The notes beneath the pieces are model-generated. The model made no database searches. It was not told where the DNA came from and worked only from the letters and a program-made list of their open reading frames with translations. 64,000 nt of DNA from Gossypium raimondii. Taxonomy: Eukaryota; Streptophyta; Magnoliopsida; Malvales; Malvaceae. Made by a program: the position numbers and the translations under genes. Shown here one piece after another: positions 34,125-47,700 of the stretch. Every line of letters begins with the position of its first letter. Positions within the stretch are counted from its first letter, which is position 1. The stretch lies in the NCBI RefSeq assembly GCF_025698545.1, contig NC_068565.1, positions 620,001 through 684,000 of the forward strand, given 5' to 3'.

Positions 34125-36124
34125 AGTTTCAACTGCTATAAAACCTGCCTTGTCTGCTCTGACCTTAGCTTCGACAGCAGCGGTTGGGCAGATAAATTCC
34201 GAGGTACTTACTAGCCATCGGTCCCATCTTTTTAAAATATTTCCTATTTGGTGTTAATACAAAGAAAAATTGTCAATTCAATGAAGTTAAAAATGAATGT
34301 TTACATAGCTTTTCTTGGCCCTTTTTTGAGCTTTTTTTCTTCTTCTATGTTTTGTTGGTATTGGAGTTTAAATGAATGACGTTGTAAAGAGGTACCTAAA
34401 TGCTTTTTACAATATTCAAGGAATTTTTTTTTTCTTGATTCAAATTATTTTAAAAGCCAACACAAAATTCTTATATGATGTTGATATATAATAGGGTATA
34501 ATGAATATGATATGATACTTGTTAATAGTTCTAATATATTTAATTATTTATATTTTTACTAGTGTAAATTACATTAGTAGTCATTCAATTATATATAATA
34601 TTATTTGGTTACTCAATTTTTTTAGATTTTTGGGTGTTTGGTAGTCGGCTAGTGGCAAAAAAGTACAATTGAATAGATGGGTAATTATTTTGTAATTTTT
34701 TTATAGTTGGGCGACAAGAAAATTATTAAGTCATTTTTTGCACCTTTTTAGAGTTGAGATCGAAAAAAGAAAAAAGCTATAGTTTTGGTTGATCAGTTTA
34801 GTTTACCTTTTAAGCTATCAACGAAGTTACATCGCCTGTTCATCGGGGTTCAAACTCAGTTGAGAAGTAATAAAAAAATCGTGTTTTTTATGGAGTTATA
34901 CTATTTTTATATGATGTTAAAAAAACTCGCACGGGATGAGATTTAAACTTTTAATGAGTAATTTAGCCCTACTATATATTTTCATGCAATTGAGATTGAG
35001 ATTGAAATTGTAAATTTGGACGCTCATGGACTTGTGCATCTTTTTCCAATTTAATTAGAAACTTTTTACCAACGGTCTATATATCTTTTAATATTTAATG
35101 CGTAAACGATTAACATCACAAAATAATGATATGAACTAAGCCTATCATAACAAATGAAAGCCAAAATTAAGTTTCTTTTTTCCTCCTATCTTCTTTAATG
35201 CAAGGCTGATTCGAATTTGACTTGATTATTCTGAATATAAGCTAATTTTAATTTAATTATAAAAAATAGTAAAAATATCAAGCCTAAAATATTAAAACTC
35301 AAGCCAATTTGAACTATAATATACCATGAACTAAACAAGTAACTCAAATTAGACTCAACCCGAAAATTTTTGCTAGCAAACCTAAGTGTAATGAACTTTA
35401 AACAACCTGATCATAAAAATAATCTATTCAAATGACTCGATTACAGAAGTGATAATATATATATATATGTAATCCAATTGACCTGATTCCTGCTGATCTA
35501 ACTGGTTTGCTACTCTTGACTGTTGAATTGGTCCGAATTAAAATTTATTAAAATTTCCAAAAGGTAAAACATAGTAATTTGTTTAGCCGGTTCAATATCA
35601 TTCTCTAGACGGATACCCCAGCTGGTCCGGTTCAAATTTCCTTGCTTGACTTATCCAATTGCTATAATCAATATATATTCTTTCTTTCTTTTTTTTTAAA
35701 TCTGCATCAACATTACACCATAAAAGAAGCCTTTTTTTCCTTCTCATTTTGGAGTTAAAAAGTAGGAAAAGAAATACAGTAAAAAAACCCAAATGAAATA
35801 GACAGAATTGCCATTTAAATTATGGAGCAAAGCCCAAAAACAAGCTTCTGAGGATTTAGAATCTGTAAAGAAAAAAAGAAAAGCTACAGTCAGATCCTTA
35901 AGATCCGCCCCTGATCTCAACCTTTTCGGCATGAATACGGTGTTTATGCGAACTATGCGAACAAATAGTCGACTTCTATTCTGGACTCTTTTTTTTTTTT
36001 GTCTGATAAATTTTTTCTAATCGAAATAACATCCATGCTCAAAAAATCTAACTAAAGGCATAACAAGAACCATATCAAACCTGAATGATCTGAACTCCGT
36101 GAAAATATTGGAGTTTTTCGTTCT
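34125..36124. other. Convergent intergenic region
   Basis: It lies between the 3' ends of the ZFPL1-like gene and the sorting receptor. It contains degraded fold-back words near 34560-34760 and a short AT run at 35455-35470. Open frames in 35598-36020 are short and unlike known proteins. No gene seen. Confidence 0.6.
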
Positions 36125-39100
36125 TCATGCACGATCATTGCTTACATGGTTTGGAACTTCTCCTTGACTATCCAAAGGCATGTATTGTGCCATTATAGCT
36201 CTGATTTCGGAATCCATGTATGACTGCATATGTAATAAATCAAGTGAATATTAGGGACAAGACCAGGCATTTCGACAGAAACCCAAGACTTTCAGTAAGA
36301 AAAGTCGCTTTCTTAACCAACCAATATGCAGTCCAAACTTCATATTGCAGCCTTATCTTATAATGTAATGCAACAACTTACCCTTAATCGATATTTGTAA
36401 ACAAGATAAGCACCACCACCAGCCATTGCCAAGCCGATCAAAATGACTGACATAGCAGCCCATGCTGATCGTACTTCAGTACCGCTCTTACCTGAGATAG
36501 AACATGGAATCGATATAAAAACATTAATCATAAGTCATATATTCTGAAGAAAATATGTTGTAGCAAATTGAAGATCCTCCAACTCACTTATGCAGGTATC
36601 ATGGTCCCTGATATACAAAAGATCTCCATTGCAAGTGCACTCGTAGCTTCCCCAAGTATTTTTGCAGCTACATTCAGGGCACTGGCAGGCTCTCTTCTCC
36701 TTGCATTCATCAATATCTGCATGATGGATAAGGCAGAAACATATAATTTAATATAACATTCCTATAATACTTGGTTGAAAATGTTGGATACGAGCCATAT
36801 GAGTACACATTCTCATACGCATATCCAGAAATGTAGGATCCTTAAAGGGTCATATCCCCAAACTCATATTCAAAAATGTGTAAGGCAAGTGCTGGGAATG
36901 GATACTTCAAGAAAAATGAAAAGTCCAAACAACATAGGAACATTCAACAAACTCAAGTTTCATGCAAGTTTCTTCATTTTAAGAAAGAAGTAGGTGATGT
37001 CAATGTGTCCCGTAGCGGATAGATCCCAATTCAATCTAGTTTGAGATCCTAATCACAGCATGAAACACAGACGTGCGTTTGTGTGTATTCATTCATTCAA
37101 AACTCACCTTCACAACTTTTGACACCGTCACCTTTAAACCCTGGAGGACACTGGCATTTAACGTCTCCGTTATCCTGTTCAGAGCATTGATCAGAACATA
37201 CACTTACTTTCACAAGGAAGAATAAAGAAAAAAATGGAGGAGCTTGTAAAAAATAAAGATAGCAGCTTACCAAACAAGCAGAGTATGCACTCCCATTCTG
37301 TGACTCATGCCAACAACCTCCATTATTGATCTTGCACCTTCCAGGCCCACCAGCTGAATGGCAAGAGTAATAGAATGAGCGAACATACAAATCTATGTTA
37401 CTCAGACATATTCAAAATTTTTCAAGATGTAAACGTATTTTGAGAGCCCTTGGATGATCGTATCCCAATATGAATGTTTTGATATATATATGACAGGGTT
37501 ACAAAGTCCTTTCTCAAGAAGAAAGTTTTAGTGCCCTTATCAAACATGCAAGACATAATAGCCAATGAGGGGCTTCAAATCAAGACATAAGTCAAAAAAA
37601 CAAATCAAACTTTTCTCACAATGTGGGATTGCTAAATGCTACGTTAATCGAACTCAGGTATAAGTATCGAACACAATATGTGTCCAAAATGGGTATGTTT
37701 AATTTTTCTAAGTTTTTCAATATATTTGGAGGGACCTTAGATGGCCATAGCCCTATACCCATGTCCAAATATGTGTTGGACACGGATGTTAGATAGGCTA
37801 CATGAATCCTATAATGCCATGCATCCTATTACACCCATATCATAAGACATGAATCACAAATGAACATTGAATCTGTAACTTCATATTTTAAACATTAACT
37901 TTGAAGTAAACACTTAATCCGTGCAAATAAAATCTTGATTCTCACGTTCACAGTGACTGTATCCATCTCCTTTGAATTGCACGCCATCAACCAAGGGACA
38001 TTCACAAACTCTTCCTCGAAATGTATCCTAAGAAGCAAATCAATATATTCAAATAAGCTCGTGGACAAGAGAACCTCTATCAAATATGTTTTGATTCATA
38101 CCCTGCAGGCTGTGAGATTTGCTGCTTTATCTTGCCAACAACCACCATTATTTTCCAAGCATTCATTCGTCTCCACATCTGCGAAAAAAGTAACTGCTAT
38201 CACTAGTGTTTCAAATAACAACTGGACGGTAAGTTGAAACACTACACTGGATTTCTAAAAGCCTAGCTCTCACCTATGTTACTTAGTGTGAGAGTTGGAT
38301 AAGGCCATATGTCTAACATGGATATGTACAAGTTGTTCTTAGTTTTTCCTGTATTCAGAGTGTTTTTGGAGGTCATATCCCCATACTAATATATGAAAAC
38401 GTGTCAGACATGGGTACTCAAGAGAGGCAAAGAGTCAGCACCCCTAAGTGGAACCAGACTAAAATACTTCTCTTGCAAGAAAAATAAAACACGACAAACT
38501 CACCGCCACTCAAACAAACAGCTGGTTCAGTAGTCTCCTCGAAGCCGGCACATATGGCCTTCAAAACAGCACCTTTGGCCAGTTTTCCTGCATGCAGATA
38601 TGTTAAGACACGGAAAGCACCCTAAATTTTATCTGGGAAATACAGGTATAAATACGAACCTCGATATTGGCGATTGTTGACAACAAGTGTAGGCAATATG
38701 GTAACATCTCCTCTAGATCCTTTCCCCACCTATGAAAATGTTTCTATTAAATAGCTTTAAAAAGGTCAAAGAAGACAACGAATTGGAAAAAGAGTAGTAA
38801 AACATAAAATATCTAAGCCTGAGAGGAATACTTGAGCATCTTGTTCTTCTTTCAGAACGGGATTCTCCATATCAGCATCTGGATCTCCCATACACTTTTC
38901 AATCTTTTTAGCATCAAGCCCTGAATGGATGATGACAAAAGAATACCATCAATTTATTACTAGTTTCCAGCAAGATTTTGATTTTTGACTGTGCTATTAA
39001 TATTAACAGAAATTTTAAGATAAACCAAGGATTCTTCCAATTAACTATTTACCAAGAGATTTGATAACAACATCTGCACATTCCTTGTTATATTTTTTCT

Positions 39101-41746
39101 CCTTCATGGGGCATCTTATTTGAAAATCAGTCACATAATCCCACCACACCCAGGGCCTATTGGTCTCATTTGCCACTTTGAAAACACAAAGCTGCCTTAA
39201 GTTCTCAATAACTACATCTTTCCCTTCATAACCTGAGCTAAAATCTTGTTCAGGATCCGGTGCACAGTATCTTCCGCGGTTGATGCATTGAGATTTGCAC
39301 TGTCGGCTTAGGGTGAAAGCTTGAGGGCAGTACCAAGTTATATAATGGGGTGTGAACTGTGTATAGCCACCTTTTTCGAGTATCTGAGCAGCACCCTTGA
39401 AATCCTTCACAAATGCCATCAGCATATCACATTTAACTCCACATTCATCATTGCTGTTGGTCCATAACTCGTACTCGACACGATCATCAGGGTGTGGAAC
39501 AGCCTCTCGCCAATCGAGATTAACATTGACCATATCCCCACCACTGATAGCTTTCTTTAGAGTTTCACCAAAAGTTTTCTCGATAAGGGCAGATGGAATT
39601 GTTATATTTTCAATGTATTTGGCAGATGAACTGTCCTCTTCAGGATTGTCCATGGTTATTAATGCTTCTTCAATATCATCCGCAACAAGCACTGCAGAAG
39701 CACCTGCTTGCTGTACATTCCAAACCTTTAAAGCAAAGAAGCAATCTGGAAAAATAATAAGAAAAAAAGCGCTAAATGCAGTCTCCGCAAATATATTTAT
39801 CAAAAACTAAAGAAAAATTACATCTAAGACCATAACTCAATCAAGGACAATAAGCAAATTTTACAACCTTAGCAGCAACTGGTGTCCGTATATAGGCAAC
39901 ACTTCAGATTTTTCTCATCTCTTTAACAGTGTAATCACATTATAGTAATGTAACTGAATTATCTAATCCGGAAGTAACTATAAGCCATTACTACCTAACG
40001 CTTAGATCAACCAGCATTTTGAACCTCGTTTTTATCACCACACATCTGTTTGAGAACCAACCAAACTCAAATCATACACTCTAAATCTATGTTCACTCGG
40101 ACTCGGGTATGATTTTCAAATATAGGCACATGTTTGACACGGATATGTTTGTTTTTGTTTTTCATGTATCTGGAGGATCTTTGAAAAGTCATGTGTCCCC
40201 ATATGCATGTTCGGATATTGAGTCTAAAACGGGTACTTCAAACGGATATCTAGAGGATTATTAACAGCGTAATCACATTGTAGTAATGCAACTGAATTAT
40301 CTAATCCGGAGGTAACTATAAGCCATTACTACAAAATGCTTAGATCACCATTATTTCGAAACTCATTTTTATTATCATACATCTGTTTAAGAACCAACCA
40401 AACTCAAATCATACACTCTAAATCTATGTTCACTTGGACTTGGGTACGAGTTTCAAATAAAGGTATGTGTTTGACACTGATATATTCAATTTTTTTTCAT
40501 GTACCTAGAGGATCTTTGAAAAGACATATCACCGCACGCATGTTCAGATATTGAGTCTAAAACGGGTACTTCAAGCAAAACTGAGAGTCAGAGAAACTTA
40601 GCTCTAAACCACTTTATCCAAACTGGAGAAAACTATACGCCATTACTACGAAATTCCTAGATAACCAGCATTTTGAAATTCATTTTTATTATCATACATC
40701 TGCCTTGAGAACCAACCAAACTCAAAGCATATATGTTCACTTGGACTCTGGGTGTGAGTTTCAAATACAGGTATGTGTTTGACACGGATATATTCAAATT
40801 TTTGTTCATGTACCTAGAAGGATCTTTGAAAAATCATATCACCGTACACATGTTCGGATATTGAGTCTAAAACTGGTACTTAAAGCAAAACCAAGAATCA
40901 GAGAAACTTAGCTCTACTTTTGTAGACACCTCTAAGGCTACATCCGTATGAAAGGAGGGAAATGAAGCTAAAAGAATGGACCTAATTTCAGAAAACAACT
41001 AGTAAGATAAAAAGAGAAAAAGACATCCGTCCAAACAACTTAAAGCAAAGCTGAAAACAAGTAAATTAATACATAAATGAATGAATAAATATATAAATAA
41101 TGATAATGAAATCAAACTGATAAACCTAAATTTATTTAAATGAATTAGAGTTAAAAAATAACAACATAAATCCAAGTAGATGAAAAAAACCAAATCAATT
41201 AACCCTCAAATCCCAAACTAACAAGTAAATTATTGCCCCATAAATAAACCAAATCCAACAAATTGAACATTAAACCTAATATTAAAAATTCCCCAATTTG
41301 GAAATACTCAAATTAGCTAAAACAACACAAAAATTCCTCATCGGTCAACCATACAACAAGCAAATTATAGCTCAAATAAACAAAATCACAGATTAATTTT
41401 TCTTATAAGGCGAAAAATTCAAAAAAAAAAAAAGGGTACCTCCACGATCGACCAAAACAAAGGTAGGAAGAGAACCAGGCTTGGATTTAAACGAAATCCC
41501 AAAGTCACCAAAGCTTTTACAAGCCTTTTGGTTTTCTTTAGGGTAAACCACAACACCAGCCATGCTTCCACCATATTGAGGTATCCCAAAGTTCCCAATC
41601 GCACTATCATGGGTTCCTTTAATCTTCTCCGGCGATGTTACCGTCAAGCTGTTCTTTTCCACCACGAATCTCGCGCAACAATTGCTTATAAAAGATAATA
41701 ACATAAACCCTTGAAGAAGATGATGATGGAATGTTCGTAGCTCCAT
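36125..41746 (-). CDS. Vacuolar sorting receptor (VSR / BP-80 family)
   Basis: Twelve exons, 5' to 3': 41440-41746, 39053-39745, 38832-38920, 38660-38729, 38504-38587, 38102-38178, 37946-38027, 37271-37353, 37108-37174, 36588-36716, 36382-36491, 36125-36223. These sum to 1890 bases, 629 residues, the usual size. A signal peptide comes first, followed by the protease-associated domain ([10 protein letters not shown] ... [12 protein letters not shown]), the VSR-specific central domain ([12 protein letters not shown] ... [13 protein letters not shown]) and Cys-rich EGF-like repeats ([35 protein letters not shown]). One membrane helix ([20 protein letters not shown]) and a short cytosolic tail with the YMPL sorting signal end the protein. 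VSRs bind NPIR-type and C-terminal vacuolar signals and cycle between the trans-Golgi network and prevacuolar compartments. All junctions are GT-AG and in frame. Exon 9's start (37174) was chosen to fit the EGF repeat. Confidence 0.96.
39920..40915 (-). repeat. Three diverged tandem copies of a ~330-bp unit in VSR intron 1
   Basis: Landmarks recur at intervals of about 339 and 319 bases: 'taagccattactac' at 39980 and 40319 with 'acgccattactac' at 40638, then 'gagaaccaaccaaactcaaa', 'atatgttcac..ggact' and 'tgttcggatattgagtctaaaac'. The units share the 'gacacggatatg' motif with a repeat in other introns of the window. Confidence 0.85.
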
Positions 41747-44700
41747 ACCTTTACTTTGGGTTTTCTGTTCTTGGATTTGGATTTGGATTGGATAACGATA
41801 CTGATGCAGAAGATGAAGATCGTATGAAAAACATGTAAAATTAAATGGATTTTTTAATAAAAATAGTGAAAATGGCCATTAAATATTAAATCAAAAGTCG
41901 AAATCTTTCATCTTTTAAACAAACATTTTTATGATTCTTTGTTTTAAATGATTTTAGAACACAGCTAGTGAAATTTTGACACGCTATGAATAAAAAATCT
42001 TAGTCATTCACAGGTGTGGCTCGTTGTAAGAGTAAATTGCACTAGAGGCTCCTAAACTATGACTTATTTTAAATTGGTCGTTAAACTTTAAAATATTCCA
42101 ATTACATCCTCAAATTTTCAAGATTATGTTAATTAAGTCCTTATGATACTAAAACCATTAAGTTCACTATTAAGTAAAATATCAAATCTTATGTGACATA
42201 ATTTAAATTTTAAAAAGTAAAGCATCATTCTACTTTACAATAAATTTAACAAGTTTAGTAATGGAAGGACTTAATTGACATAACCTTGAAAATTTGGAGA
42301 TGTAATTAAAATATTTTAAAATTTACAGACCCATTAAAAATGAGAGTCATAGTTTGTGGATCTCTGATGCAATTTACTCTCATTGTAATTAAGTGTTTGT
42401 GGGTTGGGTCTAGAGGTTTTTATATTCGAGTGGCCAGTTCAAGTTAGTTTAGTTTAAAAGACAATCGAGATTCTTTTCACTCGATCCATGACAATAGATG
42501 TTTTCAATTAGCTCGAGTTTTTGAGATAATTTATATGAATTATTGTTGATGTAGCCAACCTGTACTTTGTGCCTCATTTAATATGTGAGTTCAAACATCA
42601 TCGAGTATGAAATTTTTAACTCTTTTGACATAATGACTTATTTGGCTCTCAAACTTTACAAAACGACTTTAACCTTTCAATTAGTTTTTTGTCTCTTTTA
42701 ACTATTGAACTTGCACTGTATGTTAAATCACCAAAAAATAGATAAAAACGTTTGTTAATTTTGAAAATGTGGCATCCACGTAGGTGCCACATCAACAATT
42801 AATTATTTTTCAATTCAAAAAATTTTTAAAAAAAACCCACTATTAAAAATTTTAAAAATATAAAAGCTATACTTTTTAATTTTAAAAAATAATTAATTAT
42901 TGATATGACATATACGTGGATGTCACATCAGCAAAGTTAATAGACGTTAACTTTTTCATCTATTTTAAAGTGATTTGATAAATAACATAAATTCAATGTG
43001 TCGAAACTATTTTTTATTTTGAAAAACGGGATCGACTTGGATTTTGAAAAAAAAATGAAAATGGGAGTCGCCACCGATCCTTTTTATTTAGGTGTGATCT
43101 TGACAAAATCTAAATTTTAAGATAAAAATGAATCTAGTTATCAAATTTAAAGATTAAAATCAAAAAAAAAAATATAAATATTAAAGTGAGCCTAATTCTC
43201 AAGTTCAAGTTAGATAATAGTGTCGGATCCTAACGACTACAGCTAAAAGTTTTATATTATATTATATTATTTAATTATCATTAATGAATGTGGTGGTGGG
43301 ACTCAAATAAAATGATTTATTTAAAAGAAATATTTGTTTAGTCTAAAAATTTATTAGTCTCAAATTAATCCTCAATCTTAATAATTAAATTAATTTTAAT
43401 ATTGAACTTTTCTATTAGTCTTAATTTCTAACATTTTTTTTAAAATTTATCCTTAAACTTATATAACATTGAGTTTCTGTCACATTAACTTTTCTCAAAT
43501 TTATATAAATTTTAATTTTAAATAATGATTTGAAACAATCACAAAATACCATATCATCACAAATATAAAGACTAAATTTAAAAAATGTCAACTTTTAAGG
43601 CAAATATAGACAAAATAAAATGGACATAATAGTCCAAAAACTGAAAAAAGAGTAATAAAATTGGGTGGGCTTGATTTATATTTAAGAATATTTTAATGAA
43701 TAACTAATTATATAAATATAAAAACAATAAATTGAATTAATTTGGATTTTTAGGTGATACGATCCGGTCTTATCCAAAGCTAAAACAAAATAAATAAATA
43801 ATCTAACAACTGCTCATAGATTTAGAATGAAGATTTTAAAAAAATGTTGGTCTAGTTGATTGGTTTATCATCCAAAGATTAATTATTTGGATGCAGATAC
43901 ATTTAATTTTGTATATAAATATCATATATTTATTAATTTAAATTTAAAATTAAATGCAAAATTAACCTCAAATAATTACCATATTTTTCTTTAGAAACCT
44001 ATTTTATTTTCAGCATCTTAAAAATAGTTTCCTCTCATTGTACACTAAAATAAGACGAAATTGAATAATTTATCTGCCTACTTTTTGACAAAAAAAAAAA
44101 AAAACACTTTAAGCACCTAAGAGGATCAAGTGGTATAGTTTGAGACTAATTTTGTAATCAAGCATTCTAGATACTCTAGAACAATTAAGAAATGGCAAAC
44201 TACCCGGTAGGCCCCTCTATTATAAAAATTGGATCAAATTAATTCCTCTGAATCAATTTAATCCCTATACAATTAAAAAGAATCACATAAGGTGAAATTT
44301 CAACGAAGTTAATATTTCGAAAATTTAGTGGCTTTGCAAATAAAATCCTTTGTTTAGGGTTGAACTAGAAACAAATAAAAATTAGTTTTTCATGTAATTT
44401 TCAAACACTTAATGTTAACTTTATGACAATTTGACATTATTTGATTCTTTTTAATAATTCAAGACGAAATCAATCTATTTAATAGTAAAAATTTGATTCA
44501 GTTCCTATAACAGAGGGACTTAGCATATACTTTCAACATCAAGAAATTCTATAGAACAAAAAGGGAACATTTTTAACATACCAAAAGGCAATAAACAAAA
44601 TTTGCCACTTTTAAGCATACAAGAATTGGTTCATTACACCCTCCACAACCAGTCCCTGAACTAATAATGTCACTAAACAAACGCAATAGAACAAACAACA

Positions 44701-44748
44701 ATAATTAAGAAAAGATAAATTATTAACATTAAATTAATAGGTGCAAGA
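41747..44748. other. 3-kb intergenic region
   Basis: It contains the VSR promoter, the MITE 42030-42379, a fold-back segment at about 42640-43010 (arms around 'cacgtaggtgccacatcaac' and 'tacgtggatgtcacatcagc'), and otherwise AT-rich sequence. No gene seen. Confidence 0.55.
42030..42379. mobile_element. Family-B fold-back MITE, 350 bp, 9-bp TSD
   Basis: Ends GAGTAAATTGCACTAGAGGC (left) and the inverted GATCTCTGATGCAATTTACTC (right). The arms match over more than 40 bases. Flanks are TCGTTGTAA (42021-42029) and TCATTGTAA (42380-42388), one mismatch in nine. Mutator-like, non-coding. Confidence 0.88.
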
Positions 44749-47700
44749 TTAGTCAACCTTCATACCAGAAATGGCTTCATCTAGAATCTTTTGAAGTTCC
44801 TTCACTCTTTGCCGTGTTAATGCAATGCAGTCCTGCATCCATGGAAAAGTTATTTTCATATCAAGCTTTTGGTCCATTAGTTCAGTATAAGTTTAAGGGT
44901 TAATATAAATTTTAGCTCCTGAACTTTGCAATTTGTTTGGCCCATGTTAGTTTTGGAACTTGGCAACTTTTTCCATTTTGGTCATTGCAAGTTGATTTTC
45001 ATAAAGTGTGATAACGAGACACTTGGAGATTGTTTGAAGAAGTGGCACAATCTTAGAGTGTTATGCTCACACCTTAATGGAACCCAATTTAGGGACCAAA
45101 TTGGAAAAAGCTGCCAAGTTCCAAGACTAATGTGGATAAAAAAAAGTTTAGATACTAAAGTGGACTTAATTGCAGAGTTTAGGGGTAAAAAATTACATTA
45201 ACCATAATTTTAACAATATAATTTCGAGGGTTAATGTAATTTTTAGTTCCAAGCTTTTGGTCCATTAGCTGATGTATATGCTAGAACTGTTCCACCTGGT
45301 TTATGAAGCGAGATGAGTTGACTAGATGAATCTAAAACCACGGTTACAATCGTGTCCATAATAGATTCTTCCTCGGCAGTAGGATCTGCCAAAATGTAGT
45401 TCTTGTGAAGTACACATGTCAATGAAAACGGAATGCTGCTCAGATTAATTTTTCTCTTCTCCTTATTGACTGGTTCCCTGTCAGATAGTCCTTGTTCCTC
45501 TGATAAAACGATCTTTCCATCGTCATTGAGAGATACCACCGGGATTTCCACTGGAATTTTTTATTCGTAAAATAAAAACAGTTAGATTAGACACTCCAAA
45601 ACAAAATCTATTAAATCAATAGTGTAGCTGCAGGGGAATATCAAGACCAGATAATATAAAGAGGCTTTGCATGGGACAGCAAGCTAGGCAAGGTAAATAG
45701 ATTACAGCCATAACATATGGTTGACCTTGCTTTGTATCTTATATCATGAAAGTATAAATTGCGATATTTTGCAACAGGGTTTACCATCGAAGTATGCCCT
45801 ATAACCAATAAGCTTGGTCAAGATTTATACTACCAATGATGCATACTAATCACTCATCTAATATGAGATTTAGTAATTTTTTGGTTTACCCAAGGAAAAG
45901 CTTTAATCATGGATTAGATGAAACCATGTTCCTAGAGCAAATTCTGATCATTGTATTGCCAAGATAGAGCAGTGATAATTTTTGCTGGTACATGAAAATG
46001 CGTTTCCTATGTTAAAACTAAAGGAAGTAATTCATGCAAAAACCCCAAGATCGCCAGACACACTTAAAAGAAGCATGAAAATCAGAATGTCAGCCCTGAA
46101 ATAAAATCAATTTGCATGTTAATGCATCAAGTGGATATAGCTTTTAGTGGTTTATCATAAATTTCTTAAAGATAACAGAAGGAAAAGGAGCATTATGTTC
46201 CAAGTGTCTTTTGTCAACCTATTATGACTTACTCTTGATAAACAAATGAAATGCTACTTTTAATTAAATTTACACAGGAGGAATTCCTCAGGCGGTCATA
46301 CATTTTTCTCTTAAAAAGAACAAAGCAATTTTACCATCGCAAATTTTCTTTTCCCTCTCATGGTCAATCTTCTTTCTCATGGAAGAGGTTGGTTGTTTTT
46401 GACAAGTATTATCATATTTAGTGGCATGGTGAATTGATGTTATAATATTTGATGAAAATGAGAAAGCACTTACAATGAGAAAAGGCAGCAACAGCTGAGA
46501 GTAATGCAGTGTCAGAAAGAGCACCATCAGCATCCAAACAGTATATGTCCTGAAAAAAACAGAATACTATGTTACTTCCATATTCAAGGAGAACAAAGGC
46601 ACTATGGTATTGAATTTCCATATCAACTTGCATGAACACTAGATGGCTTATGTTCGAACTCTTACACAACTTGAAAGTCCTAAGATGGATAATTAAGACA
46701 TTTTAAAACCACAATCACGTACCAAATATGCCATCCAAGCAGCTTTTCCACTAACCACGGACAGTTCCTTCAAATTGATCATGCCAGAGCTGTAATTACA
46801 CATGACAAGTTGTTTGAGAACCTAACAGAAAGAAAAGGATTCAAAGTGGAACAGTTTTGAAACAGAACATTTATAAGTGTAAAGAGATTCAAAAGAAACG
46901 AAACCACCAACAAATTTAGATAAAATAACTGAGCAGTGTGCTTCAGCAAGCAGTAAGAAGCAAGAGGGAGAACTCAAAGTTTCAATATCAAGGCTAAAAT
47001 ACCCAGTTAACCACATCAATAATCATAAGTAAATACAGAGCCGAAATGGAAGATAATGATTGAATCCACACAAAGATGAGATAACAAATTGCAGACTTTG
47101 CATTCTAAAGAATTACAGCACAGATAATTATCACACGTCACAACTACAAGTAAATTAACAGGCTTAATAGGGTGCATCTCAGCATCAATAAACAATCAAG
47201 GAACTAAATTGGCATGCCTTAAAATAGTGTCTGACAATTGCTTTGCCACGACTGGTGCTGCCTCAGCCGGTCGGCCAGGCCTAACAATTGGAGAACAAAT
47301 TGGAGGCATGTGGAAATCAATCGCTGAAAATGAAAAAGAAATTATGATAAAATACGAGAGATAAGAGATACGTTTTAAGAAGAGAAAGAGAAACAGGAAA
47401 GCATGCAGCTAACGGCAGCAAACCTATACAACCTCATCCGGTGTTTCCAATGAAGGGGTCATGACCTCCATTTTGATAGCAGCCAACATAGTCTATGCCA
47501 TGCAAGGAATTAATTATTAAACTCCAAGCTTAATTGCTTGCCAAAGCAATGCAGTATATGTATTAAGAGAAAGTGACAAACTTACAGTTGAACCAATTTT
47601 TGCAAGTGCTGAACCATTAGCAGATGCAACAGCCCCTGGATATTAAAGGAATCAGATCCAAGTATGAAGAAATATTATGTCACATAAAAGTTTCACAGTT

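Noticed and set aside
39397-39810. Plus-strand frame opposite VSR exon 2
   Set aside because: Antisense shadow of a conserved coding exon.
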